Origin: Candidatus Eiseniibacteriota bacterium
GTDB lineage: Bacteria; Eisenbacteria; RBG-16-71-46; JAGVPR01
NCBI GenBank assembly: GCA_020052115.1
Contig: JAGVPR010000279.1
Coordinates: 1 to 12,438, forward strand
Length of the DNA: 12,438 nucleotides
Direction of reading: 5' to 3'
Positions within the stretch are counted from its first letter, which is position 1, and each line of letters starts with the position of its first letter. The translations under genes were made by a program, and so were the position numbers. Under the pieces are notes generated by a model that was given only the letters and a program-made list of their open reading frames with translations, did no database searches and was not told the origin of the DNA. This document shows positions 1-8,160 of the stretch, in pieces.

Positions 1-3
1 ATC

Positions 4-3000
4 TCACGATCCTCCAAGTCCCCAGCGGCGTATCTCGTAAGCGGCGGCCGCAGCCCCCGAAGGCGGATCGGGAGGCGCGGTCCAGACAAGGCGCGCGCTC
101 GCGTGCGAGAGCGCGGAGGCGACGAGGTCCGCAATCGGCTGCGGGGCCTCTGCGTCGGGCAGCGTGAGCGTTTCCGCCGCGACGATTCCGGAAGGCAACG
201 AGACGTTGCCGCTCTCATCGAACGATGTCACGGACACCTCGTATCGCGTGCCGGGCGCCAGTCCCTCGATCACGCGCGACTCCGGCTCACCGGGCTCGGC
301 GGGCGGAGCGGCCTCGCCGGCGGGGAGGACATGCACCGCCTCGAGGCTGTCCGGTTGCCAGTACCGGCACTCGTAGCCGGCGACGCGCGTGCCGCGCGGA
401 AGATCCGCCGGAGCCGTCCAGCGCAGCTCGATCGAGGTTGTGCTCACCTCCCCCGCCAGTAGATCCTCGATCCTCGCCGGAGGCGTGACGTCGGGCGGGT
501 CGAGGGTTTGCAAGAACGCCGCGTTCGACGCGGCCGACACATTCCCGCTCGCGTCGCGTGATCTGATGCCGAAGGTGTAGACCGTCGCGGGCTCGAGCCC
601 CCGCACGGCGATCGTCTGCGGCGCACCGGGCGCAGCGGGCGAAGGCGCGGGCGCCTCCGTCGCGGTCTCCCACGATCCCCCCGCGGTCCACATCCGAAGA
701 TCGTAGGAAGCCGCCGCCATCCCCGAAGGCGGGTCGGCCGGAGCGCTCCAGAGGAGCATGAGCGACGTCTGAGCGGCATCGGTTGCGGCGAAATCCACGA
801 TCGCGCTGGGGGGTTCCGTGTCCGGCACCGGCAGCGTGCGAGCGGACGCTTCATTCGAGAGGTTCGACCAGTTGCCGGCCGCATCGCGGCTTCGGATCTG
901 GAAGTGGTAGCGGGTCGCCGCCGAGAGAGAGCCTGCGATGGTCGTCTGCTGAGTGCCGGGAGCGGCCGGAGCCGGGACTTCATGGACGACGTCGCCCGTG
1001 CTCCAGGAACCCTCGTCGTCCCAGAGGCGCATTTCATAGGCGGTGGCCGCTATGCCCAGCGGCGGATCGGCGGGCGCGTTCCAGCGAACCGTCAGCGCGC
1101 TCTGCGTCGAGTCGGTGATGGAGAGGTTCGCAATCGCGGCCGGCGATTGTGTGTCCGGTGCCGTCAAGGTGTGCGCGATCGCCTCGTTCGAGAGGGCGGA
1201 CCAGTTGCCGCTGGCATCGCGGCTTCGGATCTGGAAGTGGTAGCGGGTCGCCGCCGAGAGAGAGCCTGCGATGGTCGTCTGCTGAGTGCCGGGAGCGGCC
1301 GGCGCGGGAAGTCCCGTGACCGCCGTGCCCGCGCTCCAGGAGGCGTTGTCCGTCCAGCGGCGCAATTCGTAGGCGGAGGCGGCCGCACCCGACGGGGGAT
1401 CGGAGGGCGCGCTCCACTGCAGCGTCACCGTGCTCTGGGTCGAATCGGCGACGGCGAGGTTCGCGATCGTCGAGGGCAGTTGCGTATCGGGCGCCGACAG
1501 CGTTCTCGCGGTCGCTTCAGCAGAAAGGTCCGACCAGTTGCCGGCGACGTCGCGGCTTCGGATCTGGAAGTGATGGCGGGCGCCGGCCGTGAGGGAGCCG
1601 ACGACGACCGTCTGTTGCGTGCCGGGCGCGGACGGCGTCGGGAGTCCGGCGACGATCTCGCCCGTATTCCAGGAGCCCCCATCGCTCCAGTGGCGCATCT
1701 CGTAGGTGAAAGACGCGACGCCCGACGGTGGATCGGAGGGCGCGCTCCAGCGGAGCGTGAGCGAGGTCTGGGTCGAGTCCGCGACGGCGAGATCCGCGAC
1801 GGCGGCCGGCGGCAGGGTGTCCGGCGGCGAGAGTGTGCGCGCGATCGCCTCGTTCGACGGCCCCGACCAGTTGTTCGCCGCGTCGCGGCTTCGGATTTGG
1901 AAGTGATATCGGGTTCCCGCCGAGAGAGAGCCGACGACGGCCGATTGTTGCGTTCCGGGCGCGGACGGAACCGGGAGCCCGGTGATCGCCGTGCCCGCGT
2001 TCCATGAGCCTCCATCCATCCAGCGGCGCAGCTCATAGGCGGAAGCGGCGGCGCCGGACGGCGGATCGGAGGGAGCGCTCCAACGAAGCGTGAGCGAGGT
2101 CTGGGTCGAATCGGAGACGGACAGGTTCACGACCGCCGCCGGCGCCTGCACGTCCGGCGCAGGCATGGTTCGAGCTGCCGCTTCGTTCGAGAGGGCCGAC
2201 CAGTTGTTCGCGGCATCGCGGCTTCGAATCTGGAAATGGTAGCGCGTCGCGGCTGAAAGAGAGCCGACGACGACCGACTCCTGCGTTCCGGGCGAAGCCG
2301 GCACGGGCAGCCCCGCGATGGCGGAGCCTGTGTTCCAGGAGCCTCCATCCGTCCAGCGGCGCAGCTCGTAGGCGGAAGCCGCCACGCTCGAGGGCGGGTC
2401 GGACGGCGCGGTCCAGCGCAGCGTCAGCGTACTCTGAGTGGAGTCCACCACGGCGAGGTTCGCGATCGTTGAGGGCAGTTGCGTATCCGGCGCCGACAGC
2501 GTGCGCGCGGCCGCTTCAGTGGAAAGGTCCGACCAGTTGCCCGCCGCATCGCGGCTCCGGATCTGGAAGTGATAACGCGTGCCGGCGGCGAGCCCGGTCG
2601 CCGTCGCGGATTGCTGGATGCCCGGCGTTGCGGGGGACGGGACGCCTCCGACCGTCGTTCCGGTGCTCCACGAACCGCCGTCGGGCCACCGCCGCATCTC
2701 GTAGGAGTTGGCGGCCGCCCCCGAGGGCGGATCGGAGGGGGCGCTCCATCGAACCGTCAGCGTGCTCTGCGTGGAGTCGGTGGCGGCGAGATCGGTGACC
2801 GTGGCGGGAGGCTGCGTGTCCGCCCAACCGGTGGTCGAGACTCTCAGAGTGTCCGAAGCCGCCGACGGCGCTCCGCTCGAGATCTCGGTGGTCAGCGTGA
2901 GGCGGTAGAGCGTCGCGGCGGCGAGTCCCGAAGCCGTCACGCTCTGCGAGCTGCCGGCTGGGAAGGTCACCGCGCCGTTCCACTCGCGCGTCGTGTTGGC

Positions 3001-4359
3001 GGGGTCCTTCGCGCGGAGACGGTAGGCGGTTGGAACGCCGCAACCGGCGGGATCGCCCGGCACGGTGAAGCGGACCTGGATCGAGTTGGTTGACGTCGTG
3101 ACGAGGGAGAGCGCCGGCACACGGTCCGGGGGATCCACGAGAATCACCGCGTCGCGCGCGGGGACGACGATTCCGCGACCCGGAACGGTGACCGGCACGG
3201 TGTTCGGATTCACGGCCACGAAGCCGCTCGTGAATTCCCTCACCCACACGCCCTGGGTGCCTCCACCGAGGGAGTCGAGACCGGACACAGGCTCGCCCAG
3301 GCAGAGATCGTACTCGGGTTGCCACTCGTTCCCCTCCCACGGCGGCCGGGTGTAGAAGGCATCGGTCAGGAGGCAGGAGCCCAGGGTGAGCCGCTTCTGT
3401 CTTTCAAGATCCGAGCCGGTGAGTCCCAGGCAGGGCCCGGAGTCGGCGATGATCATCCACTTCTGGCCGTTGAGAAACTGCGTTGCGGCCTCCTCGGGGA
3501 AGTAGCCGCGATTGATGTTGTAGAGATTGTTGTGGAAATCGGTTCTCAGGGGCGGCATGTAGAGGAAGCACTCGAACATGTTGCCGTTCACGAAGTCGGT
3601 GAGCCGCTTTCCGGCGTTGTCGTAGTAGAGGTTCACGGCGCCGTTGCAGATCAGCGGATAGTTCGGTCCGACCCTCTGGCGGACCTGGCTCATGAAGTCG
3701 TACATGCCGAGCGCCCACTGCCGCGTGACGGTCGTGTCGGCATCGCCCGTGCCGTCGCGGTTCAAGTCGATCCGGATGTTCCCGGGATTGCAGTAGGATT
3801 CGCGCAGCCAGTAGATCGTCGTGTGGCACTGGTCGAGGAGGATCCCGCGGAACTGGCGCCTCGTGACCAGGCTGTCCACCAAGGTTCGCGCGTACCAATC
3901 GCGGAATCTCTCGCCGCGGGGCGAGCGGGGGCAGTTGTCGGTCATGTCGAGCACCCACTCGTTGTCCACGCCGTCGGCGCGCCAGGAGAGCAGGTGGCTG
4001 CCGTCGGTCCGGTACACCCACCAGTTGTAGGCGTTCGCGCTGTCGCGAATCGCCCTCATGAGGCCGTAGCTGTCCGTGACGGGGACGCTGATCGCGGAGA
4101 TCCACCCGAAGTCAATTGACGATGGGTTCAAGGCGCGGACGGATTGCCGCGTCGAGAGCGGTGCGCGGTAGCTGTAGGCGACGTGATCGTAACGAGCCAG
4201 CTCGCTCGCGGAGCCGGGGTTCGGGACCAGGTTCGCGTGGAAGAGTCGAGGATACGATCCCGCCCCGGCCGTGCCGGCGACAAGAAGTAGCGGCAATAGA
4301 GAGCAGCACGCCGCGATGAGGCGCGAACGCGCGACGACAACGGAACGTGGGATCTTCAC
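4..4359 (-). CDS. Secreted GHL15-like putative glycoside hydrolase with ten tandem FN3 units; C-terminus cut in mid-domain
   Basis: This 1451-residue protein starts at GTG 4359, followed by a signal peptide (basic start, hydrophobic core about 14-28, small residues to about 33). I could not see a strong ribosome site, but no other start keeps the leader. Residues about 36-410 resemble the hypothetical glycosyl hydrolase families (GHL15-type), with GILLDQ (Asp176), an EF-hand-like loop DLNRDGTGDAD (198-208) and ICNG (237-240). The catalytic role is inferred. Residues 412-511 form a divergent FN3 domain. FN3 units then begin at 514, 625, 736, 847, 958, 1069, 1180, 1290 and 1402; the first six intervals are exactly 111 residues. 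The last unit stops at its 50th residue with TGA at 6-4, where earlier units have Trp, so the gene may be a nonsense-truncated allele. Such FN3 arrays commonly act as spacers or carbohydrate-associated modules in secreted enzymes. I see no anchor or sorting domain before the stop. Confidence 0.85.
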   Translation of the reverse strand: MKIPRSVVVARSRLIAACCSLLPLLLVAGTAGAGSYPRLFHANLVPNPGSASELARYDHVAYSYRAPLSTRQSVRALNPSSIDFGWISAISVPVTDSYGLMRAIRDSANAYNWWVYRTDGSHLLSWRADGVDNEWVLDMTDNCPRSPRGERFRDWYARTLVDSLVTRRQFRGILLDQCHTTIYWLRESYCNPGNIRIDLNRDGTGDADTTVTRQWALGMYDFMSQVRQRVGPNYPLICNGAVNLYYDNAGKRLTDFVNGNMFECFLYMPPLRTDFHNNLYNINRGYFPEEAATQFLNGQKWMIIADSGPCLGLTGSDLERQKRLTLGSCLLTDAFYTRPPWEGNEWQPEYDLCLGEPVSGLDSLGGGTQGVWVREFTSGFVAVNPNTVPVTVPGRGIVVPARDAVILVDPPDRVPALSLVTTSTNSIQVRFTVPGDPAGCGVPTAYRLRAKDPANTTREWNGAVTFPAGSSQSVTASGLAAATLYRLTLTTEISSGAPSAASDTLRVSTTGWADTQPPATVTDLAATDSTQSTLTVRWSAPSDPPSGAAANSYEMRRWPDGGSWSTGTTVGGVPSPATPGIQQSATATGLAAGTRYHFQIRSRDAAGNWSDLSTEAAARTLSAPDTQLPSTIANLAVVDSTQSTLTLRWTAPSDPPSSVAASAYELRRWTDGGSWNTGSAIAGLPVPASPGTQESVVVGSLSAATRYHFQIRSRDAANNWSALSNEAAARTMPAPDVQAPAAVVNLSVSDSTQTSLTLRWSAPSDPPSGAAASAYELRRWMDGGSWNAGTAITGLPVPSAPGTQQSAVVGSLSAGTRYHFQIRSRDAANNWSGPSNEAIARTLSPPDTLPPAAVADLAVADSTQTSLTLRWSAPSDPPSGVASFTYEMRHWSDGGSWNTGEIVAGLPTPSAPGTQQTVVVGSLTAGARHHFQIRSRDVAGNWSDLSAEATARTLSAPDTQLPSTIANLAVADSTQSTVTLQWSAPSDPPSGAAASAYELRRWTDNASWSAGTAVTGLPAPAAPGTQQTTIAGSLSAATRYHFQIRSRDASGNWSALSNEAIAHTLTAPDTQSPAAIANLSITDSTQSALTVRWNAPADPPLGIAATAYEMRLWDDEGSWSTGDVVHEVPAPAAPGTQQTTIAGSLSAATRYHFQIRSRDAAGNWSNLSNEASARTLPVPDTEPPSAIVDFAATDAAQTSLMLLWSAPADPPSGMAAASYDLRMWTAGGSWETATEAPAPSPAAPGAPQTIAVRGLEPATVYTFGIRSRDASGNVSAASNAAFLQTLDPPDVTPPARIEDLLAGEVSTTSIELRWTAPADLPRGTRVAGYECRYWQPDSLEAVHVLPAGEAAPPAEPGEPESRVIEGLAPGTRYEVSVTSFDESGNVSLPSGIVAAETLTLPDAEAPQPIADLVASALSHASARLVWTAPPDPPSGAAAAAYEIRRWGLGGS
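493..2820 (-). repeat. Tandem FN3-coding repeats, seven units with 333-bp period
   Basis: Seven adjacent FN3-coding units lie within the large secreted-protein gene. The marker ttcggatctg (or a one-base variant) begins at 891, 1224, 1557, 1890, 2223 and 2556, five intervals of exactly 333 bp. The unit at the low-coordinate end is one codon shorter (330 bp). Positions 881-969 and 1214-1302 are identical over 89 bp, which suggests recent duplication or gene conversion. The junction at 1451-1543 closely matches 2450-2542, 999 bp away, which suggests a three-unit block was once copied. Each unit encodes the FN3 signature pattern with YHFQIRSRD and a linker ending in a TL.xP sequence. Confidence 0.95.
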
Positions 4360-4522
4360 TGGGGCCCCCGCGGTCGATCGGTCCTCGCGGGGAATCTCGC
4401 AGGGAGTATGCCAGCACGGCGGCCTGGCCTTGCGTCACAACTTGTTGCTGTAGATAGGGTTGGTCGCTCGCCGCCGCTGATTTCGCCGGGGGCGTCGTGC
4501 AGGATGCGAAGGGCTCTCGCGT

Positions 4523-6358
4523 TTAGCGGACTGCCGTGCGGTCCGGGCGGGCCGGGTCTCCTTCCGCGGAGCCTGCCTTTTCGTCTTGGTACTGCAGCTG
4601 GTAGAGGCGGTGGTAGATGCCGCGCTTCTCGAGAAGCTCGGCGTGAGTGCCCTCCTCGCGGATGACGCCCTTGTGGAGCACCAGGATCCGGTCGGCGCGC
4701 TGGATCGTCGAGAGGCGGTGGGCGATGGCGATCGAGGTGCGACCCGTGAGGAGCGTGCCGAGCGCCTGCTGGATCAGCGCTTCGGTTTCGCTGTCCACCG
4801 CGCTCGTCGCCTCGTCGAGGATGAGGATGCGCGGGTCCGCGGCGAGCGCGCGGGCGAAGGCCACGAGCTGCCGCTCTCCGGCGGAAAGCGTCGAGCCGCG
4901 CTCGGTGACGGGTTCGTCGTAGCCGGCGGGCAGTCTCTCGATGAAGCGATCGGCCTGAACGGCGCGCGCAGCGCTCACGGCCCGCTCGCGGGAGGCGTCC
5001 ATCGAGATGTTCTCGGCGATCGTGTCAGCGAAGAGGAAGACGTCCTGGTGGACGACGGCGATTCTCCGCCGCAGGTCGGCCTGGCGGAAACGGCGCACGT
5101 CCGTTCCGTCCACGAGAATCCGCCCCCGCTGGGGATCGTAGAGCCGGCAGAGAAGGCTCGTCACCGTCGTCTTGCCGGCGCCGGTGGCGCCGACGAAGGC
5201 GATCGTCTCCCCGGGATTCGCGCGGAAGCTCAGACCCTTGAGCACCCAGTCCTCGCCGTGATACGCGAACCAGACGTCGCGGAACTCCACCGAGCCTTCG
5301 AGGCGCGCGAGCGGCAGCGGAGAGTCCTGGTCCTTCACCTCCGGCTCGACGTCCAGGAGGTTGAAGATCCGTTCCGATGACGCCATGGACGATTGCATGA
5401 TGTTGTACTTCTCCGAGAGGTCGCGGATCGGCCGGAAGAAACGCTGGGCGTACTGGATGAACGCCACGAGGGATCCGAGAGTGGCGGCTCCGGTGAGCAC
5501 GCGGCCGCCGCCGTACAGGACGAGCAGCGCGATCGCCAGCGAGGAGAGCAGTTCGACGACGGGGAAGAACACGGCGTACGAGAGGATCGTCTGGAAGTAG
5601 GCGTCCATGTGCTCGCGATTCAGGCGGTCGAATCGCGAGAAGTTCCGCGGCTCGCGGTTCATGAGCTGCACGACGCGCATTCCGGTGATGTTCTCCTGGA
5701 GGTAGGCGTTGATCCTGGCGATGCGGCTTCGAATCCGCCGGTAGGATTCCCGCACGCGGCGCCGGAAGACGGCGGTCGCGTAGAGAAGGAGCGGCAGGAC
5801 CGCGAAAGAGACGAGCGCCATCTTCCAGTCAATGACGAGCATCACGACCATGATGCCCGCCAAGGTCAGCACGTCTCCGACGATCGCGACGAGCCCCGAG
5901 GTGAACATCTCGTTCAGGACCTCGACGTCGTTCGTGAGGCGCGTCATGAGGCGACCCACCGGATTGCGATCGAAGAACGAGACCGAGAGTCTCAACAGGT
6001 GGCGGAAGAGCTGCATGCGCAGGTCGCGCATGACGCGCTGGCCGGTGACGTACATCGTGAAGGTCTGCGCGTATCGCAACACAAACGACGCGACGAGCAC
6101 CGCGAGGTAGACCGCCGCCAGGCGCGCGAGTCCCGGAAGATCGTGGCGCAGGATGTGACGGTCGATGGCGATCTTCGTGAGATACGGGCCCGCGAGCTCC
6201 AGCGCCGAGAGAGCGACCAGAAGCGCTACCGAAACCGCGACGAGCCGCGCGTGCGGCCGCAGGTGCTCGAGCAGGCGGCGCATGAGGCGCGCATCGTAGG
6301 CTTTCCCGAGGACCTCCTCCTCGTGGAGCCCGTCCGTCTTGGCCGGCGCGTCAGCCAT
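4523..6358 (-). CDS. ABC exporter half-transporter, subunit with catalytic Walker B Glu and altered signature (LSAGE)
   Basis: This 611-residue membrane-plus-ATPase protein has six predicted transmembrane segments (about 37-59, 78-100, 153-175, 176-197, 258-284, 290-310) followed by a nucleotide-binding domain from about 355. Visible motifs are Walker A GATGAGKT (390-397), Q-loop Gln438, x-loop VTERGS, signature LSAGE (491-495, canonical LSGGQ), Walker B ILILDE (511-516) with catalytic Glu516, and switch His547. The start ATG at 6358 has GGAGAG five bases upstream and overlaps the end of the partner ABC gene by 8 bp, so translation is probably coupled. It very likely forms a heterodimer with that partner in the inner membrane and exports a substrate that cannot be named from sequence. 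The 21-residue C-terminal tail is charged and unrecognised. The stop is TAA. Family assignment is secure; substrate (drug, lipid or peptide) is open. Confidence 0.95.
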   Translation of the reverse strand: MADAPAKTDGLHEEEVLGKAYDARLMRRLLEHLRPHARLVAVSVALLVALSALELAGPYLTKIAIDRHILRHDLPGLARLAAVYLAVLVASFVLRYAQTFTMYVTGQRVMRDLRMQLFRHLLRLSVSFFDRNPVGRLMTRLTNDVEVLNEMFTSGLVAIVGDVLTLAGIMVVMLVIDWKMALVSFAVLPLLLYATAVFRRRVRESYRRIRSRIARINAYLQENITGMRVVQLMNREPRNFSRFDRLNREHMDAYFQTILSYAVFFPVVELLSSLAIALLVLYGGGRVLTGAATLGSLVAFIQYAQRFFRPIRDLSEKYNIMQSSMASSERIFNLLDVEPEVKDQDSPLPLARLEGSVEFRDVWFAYHGEDWVLKGLSFRANPGETIAFVGATGAGKTTVTSLLCRLYDPQRGRILVDGTDVRRFRQADLRRRIAVVHQDVFLFADTIAENISMDASRERAVSAARAVQADRFIERLPAGYDEPVTERGSTLSAGERQLVAFARALAADPRILILDEATSAVDSETEALIQQALGTLLTGRTSIAIAHRLSTIQRADRILVLHKGVIREEGTHAELLEKRGIYHRLYQLQYQDEKAGSAEGDPARPDRTAVR

Positions 6359-8099
6359 CCACGCTCTCCAACTCCTCGGCGAGCTGCTGGCGCAGGTGGA
6401 TCTGGGCGTAGAGGCCGCCCAACTCCAGCAACTCGGCGTGTGTGCCGCGTTCGACGACGAGGCCGTCGTCGAGGACGACGATCTGGTCCGCGTGCTGCAC
6501 CGCGGAGAGGCGGTGCGAGATGAAGATCGCCGTTCTCCCCCGGCATGCCTGGCGCAGGTGGCCGAGGATCACGGCTTCGGTGTACGTGTCCACGTTCGAG
6601 AGCGCGTCGTCGAGGATGAGGATGGCGGGATTTCGAAGGAGCGCCCGCGCGATCGCCGCCCGCTGCTTCTGTCCTCCCGAGAGCGTGATGCCGCGCTCGC
6701 CGACGAGGGTGTCAATGCCACGCGGGAGATCCTCGATGTCCGGGAGCAAATGCGCTTGGCGGGCCGCTTCCATCACCTCCGCCTCCGGCGCGTCCGGTTC
6801 GGCGAATGCGATGTTCTCTCGGAGCGTGTCGGAGAAGAGAAAGGTGTCCTGCGGCACGAAACCGATCCTGGCCCGCAGCGACGCGAGAGGAAGCGAGCGC
6901 ACGTCCACCCCATCCACGAACAGCGTTCCCGGGGGCGGATCGTACACGCGGGCGATCAGGTTCACGAGCGTGGTCTTTCCCGAACCCGTGCGCCCGACGA
7001 CGGCAAGCGTCGTCCCCGGCAAGACGGTCAGGCTGATGTCCCGGAGCGCCGGCCGACCGCCGTAGGAGAATGTGAGTCCGCGGAACTCGATGGCGCCGTC
7101 AATCGGCCGAGCAGTCTCCCGTCCGCCGTCCCGCATCTCGGGCGCGGTGTCGAAGAGGACGTTCAGGCGATCCATCGAGGCCGATCCCTGCTCGATCATC
7201 CCGATGATCCAGCCGAGCGCGATGACCGGCCAGGTGAGCATCGCCAAGTAGCCGTTGAAGGCGACGAAGCCGCCGAGCGTGATCCTTCCCGCGATGACAT
7301 CGCGGCCTCCCACGTAGAGGACGATCGCCGCGGCGATGCCCGCCAACAGCGACATCGCGGCGTAGAAGAGGCCGCGAACGCGCGCGAGGGAGACGTTCAG
7401 GGAGAGGTACTCCTCGTTCAGCGCGCCGAACTTCGCGATCTCCTTCTCCTCGTGCACGTAGGCCTTCACGACGCGAATGCCCGCGATGTCCTCCTGCGTG
7501 CGCGTCGAGAGCGCCGCGAACTGGGCCTGCACCCGCTCCGAGCGCGATCGCATGATCCGGCCCAGACGGTTGACCGCGAGGGTCAGCAGCGGCAGCGGCA
7601 GGAGCGCGAGAACGGTCAGCCGGGGCGAGATGCGGGTCATGAACGCCAGCGTCGCTGCGAGGGTGGCCGCCGTGCTGAGGAAGTACATGATTCCCGGTCC
7701 GACGACGTTACGAACGCTGCCGAGATCGTTCGTCGCGCGCGCCATGAGGTCGCCGGTGCGCATTCTGTCGTAGAACGAGGCCGGCAGCGATTGCAGGTGC
7801 CGGAAAAGGTCGTTGCGCAGATCGTACTCGATGAGACGCGAGGCCCCGATGAGCGTGGTTCGCTGCAGGTAGGAGAAGGCGCCGGCGATCGCCGTCGAGC
7901 CGAGGATGAGCCCCGCGTAGCGGAGCAGGGAGGCGCGCGTCACCTCCTGTCGGAGGCCGTCCACCGCATCCCGGAGGAACCACGGGACCAGCACCGAGAA
8001 GCCGGTCGTCAGGATGACGAGAACCACCCCCCAGGCGTATCGCCGCTGGTAGCGACGGACGTAGCCCGGGAGTCTGCGAAAGCGCTTGATGGAGTGCAC
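6351..8099 (-). CDS. ABC exporter half-transporter, subunit with degenerate Walker B (Asp for Glu)
   Basis: This 582-residue type IV ABC exporter half has six predicted membrane segments (about 20-42, 60-80, 133-155, 158-178, 245-265, 276-298) and an ATPase domain from about 335. Motifs are Walker A GRTGSGKT (369-376), Q-loop Gln417, x-loop VGERG, signature LSGGQ (473-477), Walker B ILILDD (493-498) and switch His529. Asp498 replaces the usual catalytic Glu, as in one subunit of known heterodimeric exporters such as TM287/288. The start is taken as GTG 8099, the only standard start after the upstream in-frame stop at 8171-8169. However, the AAGGAG site directly abuts or overlaps this GTG, so initiation may be unusual: a rare ATC at 8090 would sit eight bases after the site. 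The gene follows a good promoter (8172-8143) and overlaps the downstream ABC gene by 8 bp. Confidence 0.95.
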   Translation of the reverse strand: MHSIKRFRRLPGYVRRYQRRYAWGVVLVILTTGFSVLVPWFLRDAVDGLRQEVTRASLLRYAGLILGSTAIAGAFSYLQRTTLIGASRLIEYDLRNDLFRHLQSLPASFYDRMRTGDLMARATNDLGSVRNVVGPGIMYFLSTAATLAATLAFMTRISPRLTVLALLPLPLLTLAVNRLGRIMRSRSERVQAQFAALSTRTQEDIAGIRVVKAYVHEEKEIAKFGALNEEYLSLNVSLARVRGLFYAAMSLLAGIAAAIVLYVGGRDVIAGRITLGGFVAFNGYLAMLTWPVIALGWIIGMIEQGSASMDRLNVLFDTAPEMRDGGRETARPIDGAIEFRGLTFSYGGRPALRDISLTVLPGTTLAVVGRTGSGKTTLVNLIARVYDPPPGTLFVDGVDVRSLPLASLRARIGFVPQDTFLFSDTLRENIAFAEPDAPEAEVMEAARQAHLLPDIEDLPRGIDTLVGERGITLSGGQKQRAAIARALLRNPAILILDDALSNVDTYTEAVILGHLRQACRGRTAIFISHRLSAVQHADQIVVLDDGLVVERGTHAELLELGGLYAQIHLRQQLAEELESVDG

Positions 8100-8102
8100 T
8101 CC
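8091..8102. promoter_or_regulatory. Perfect 12-bp palindrome over the ABC ribosome site and GTG start
   Basis: GGAGTGCACTCC reads the same on both strands. It covers the end of the AAGGAG ribosome site and the GTG start of the 582-residue ABC gene. In RNA it could form a four-base stem closing the ribosome site; in DNA it could be an operator about 35 bp downstream of the predicted transcription start. The sequence identity is certain; the regulatory role is a guess. Confidence 0.35.
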
Positions 8103-8113
8103 TTTCCGTCGCG

Positions 8114-8160
8114 GAAGCGGCCGCGCGGCGCCTGCGATGTCGATGATACGGAGCCGCTTC
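8114..8160. promoter_or_regulatory. 8-bp inverted repeat flanking the ABC promoter -10 region
   Basis: GAAGCGGC at 8114-8121 and GCCGCTTC at 8153-8160 are perfect inverted copies separated by 31 bp. One half lies in the spacer between the predicted -35 and -10 boxes, the other in the leader. This would suit a repressor that contacts both sites. An 8-bp match can arise by chance in G+C-rich DNA, and there is no T-run to suggest a terminator. Confidence 0.25.

Noticed and set aside
4..6. TGA read as Trp under a different genetic code
   Set aside because: TGA is the natural stop of the 582-residue ABC, the secreted thioredoxin, the sulfatase-like and the TPR genes, each at a normal C-terminus. 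A local mutation or error is simpler.
904..2007. Long rightward open frame (367 codons) opposite the FN3 array
   Set aside because: It is antisense to the repeated FN3 units, is itself a 111-residue repeat because of them, is Arg/Gly-rich and has no recognisable domain or start signal.
493..2820. CRISPR-like regular repeats
   Set aside because: The 333-bp period is coding and gives FN3 domains; there are no short repeats with unique spacers.
3319..4119. Rightward open frame of 266 codons opposite the hydrolase-like domain
   Set aside because: The opposite strand has clear domain features and a signal peptide; this frame has none.
4360..4522. Terminator or promoter between the ABC pair and the FN3 gene
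   Set aside because: I found no stem followed by a T-run. CATACT and TATCTA resemble -10 boxes on the minus strand but have no -35 at proper spacing.
5393..6523. Rightward open frame of 376 codons in the ABC region
   Set aside because: Same antisense effect over the 611-residue ABC gene; no family signature and an arginine-rich end.
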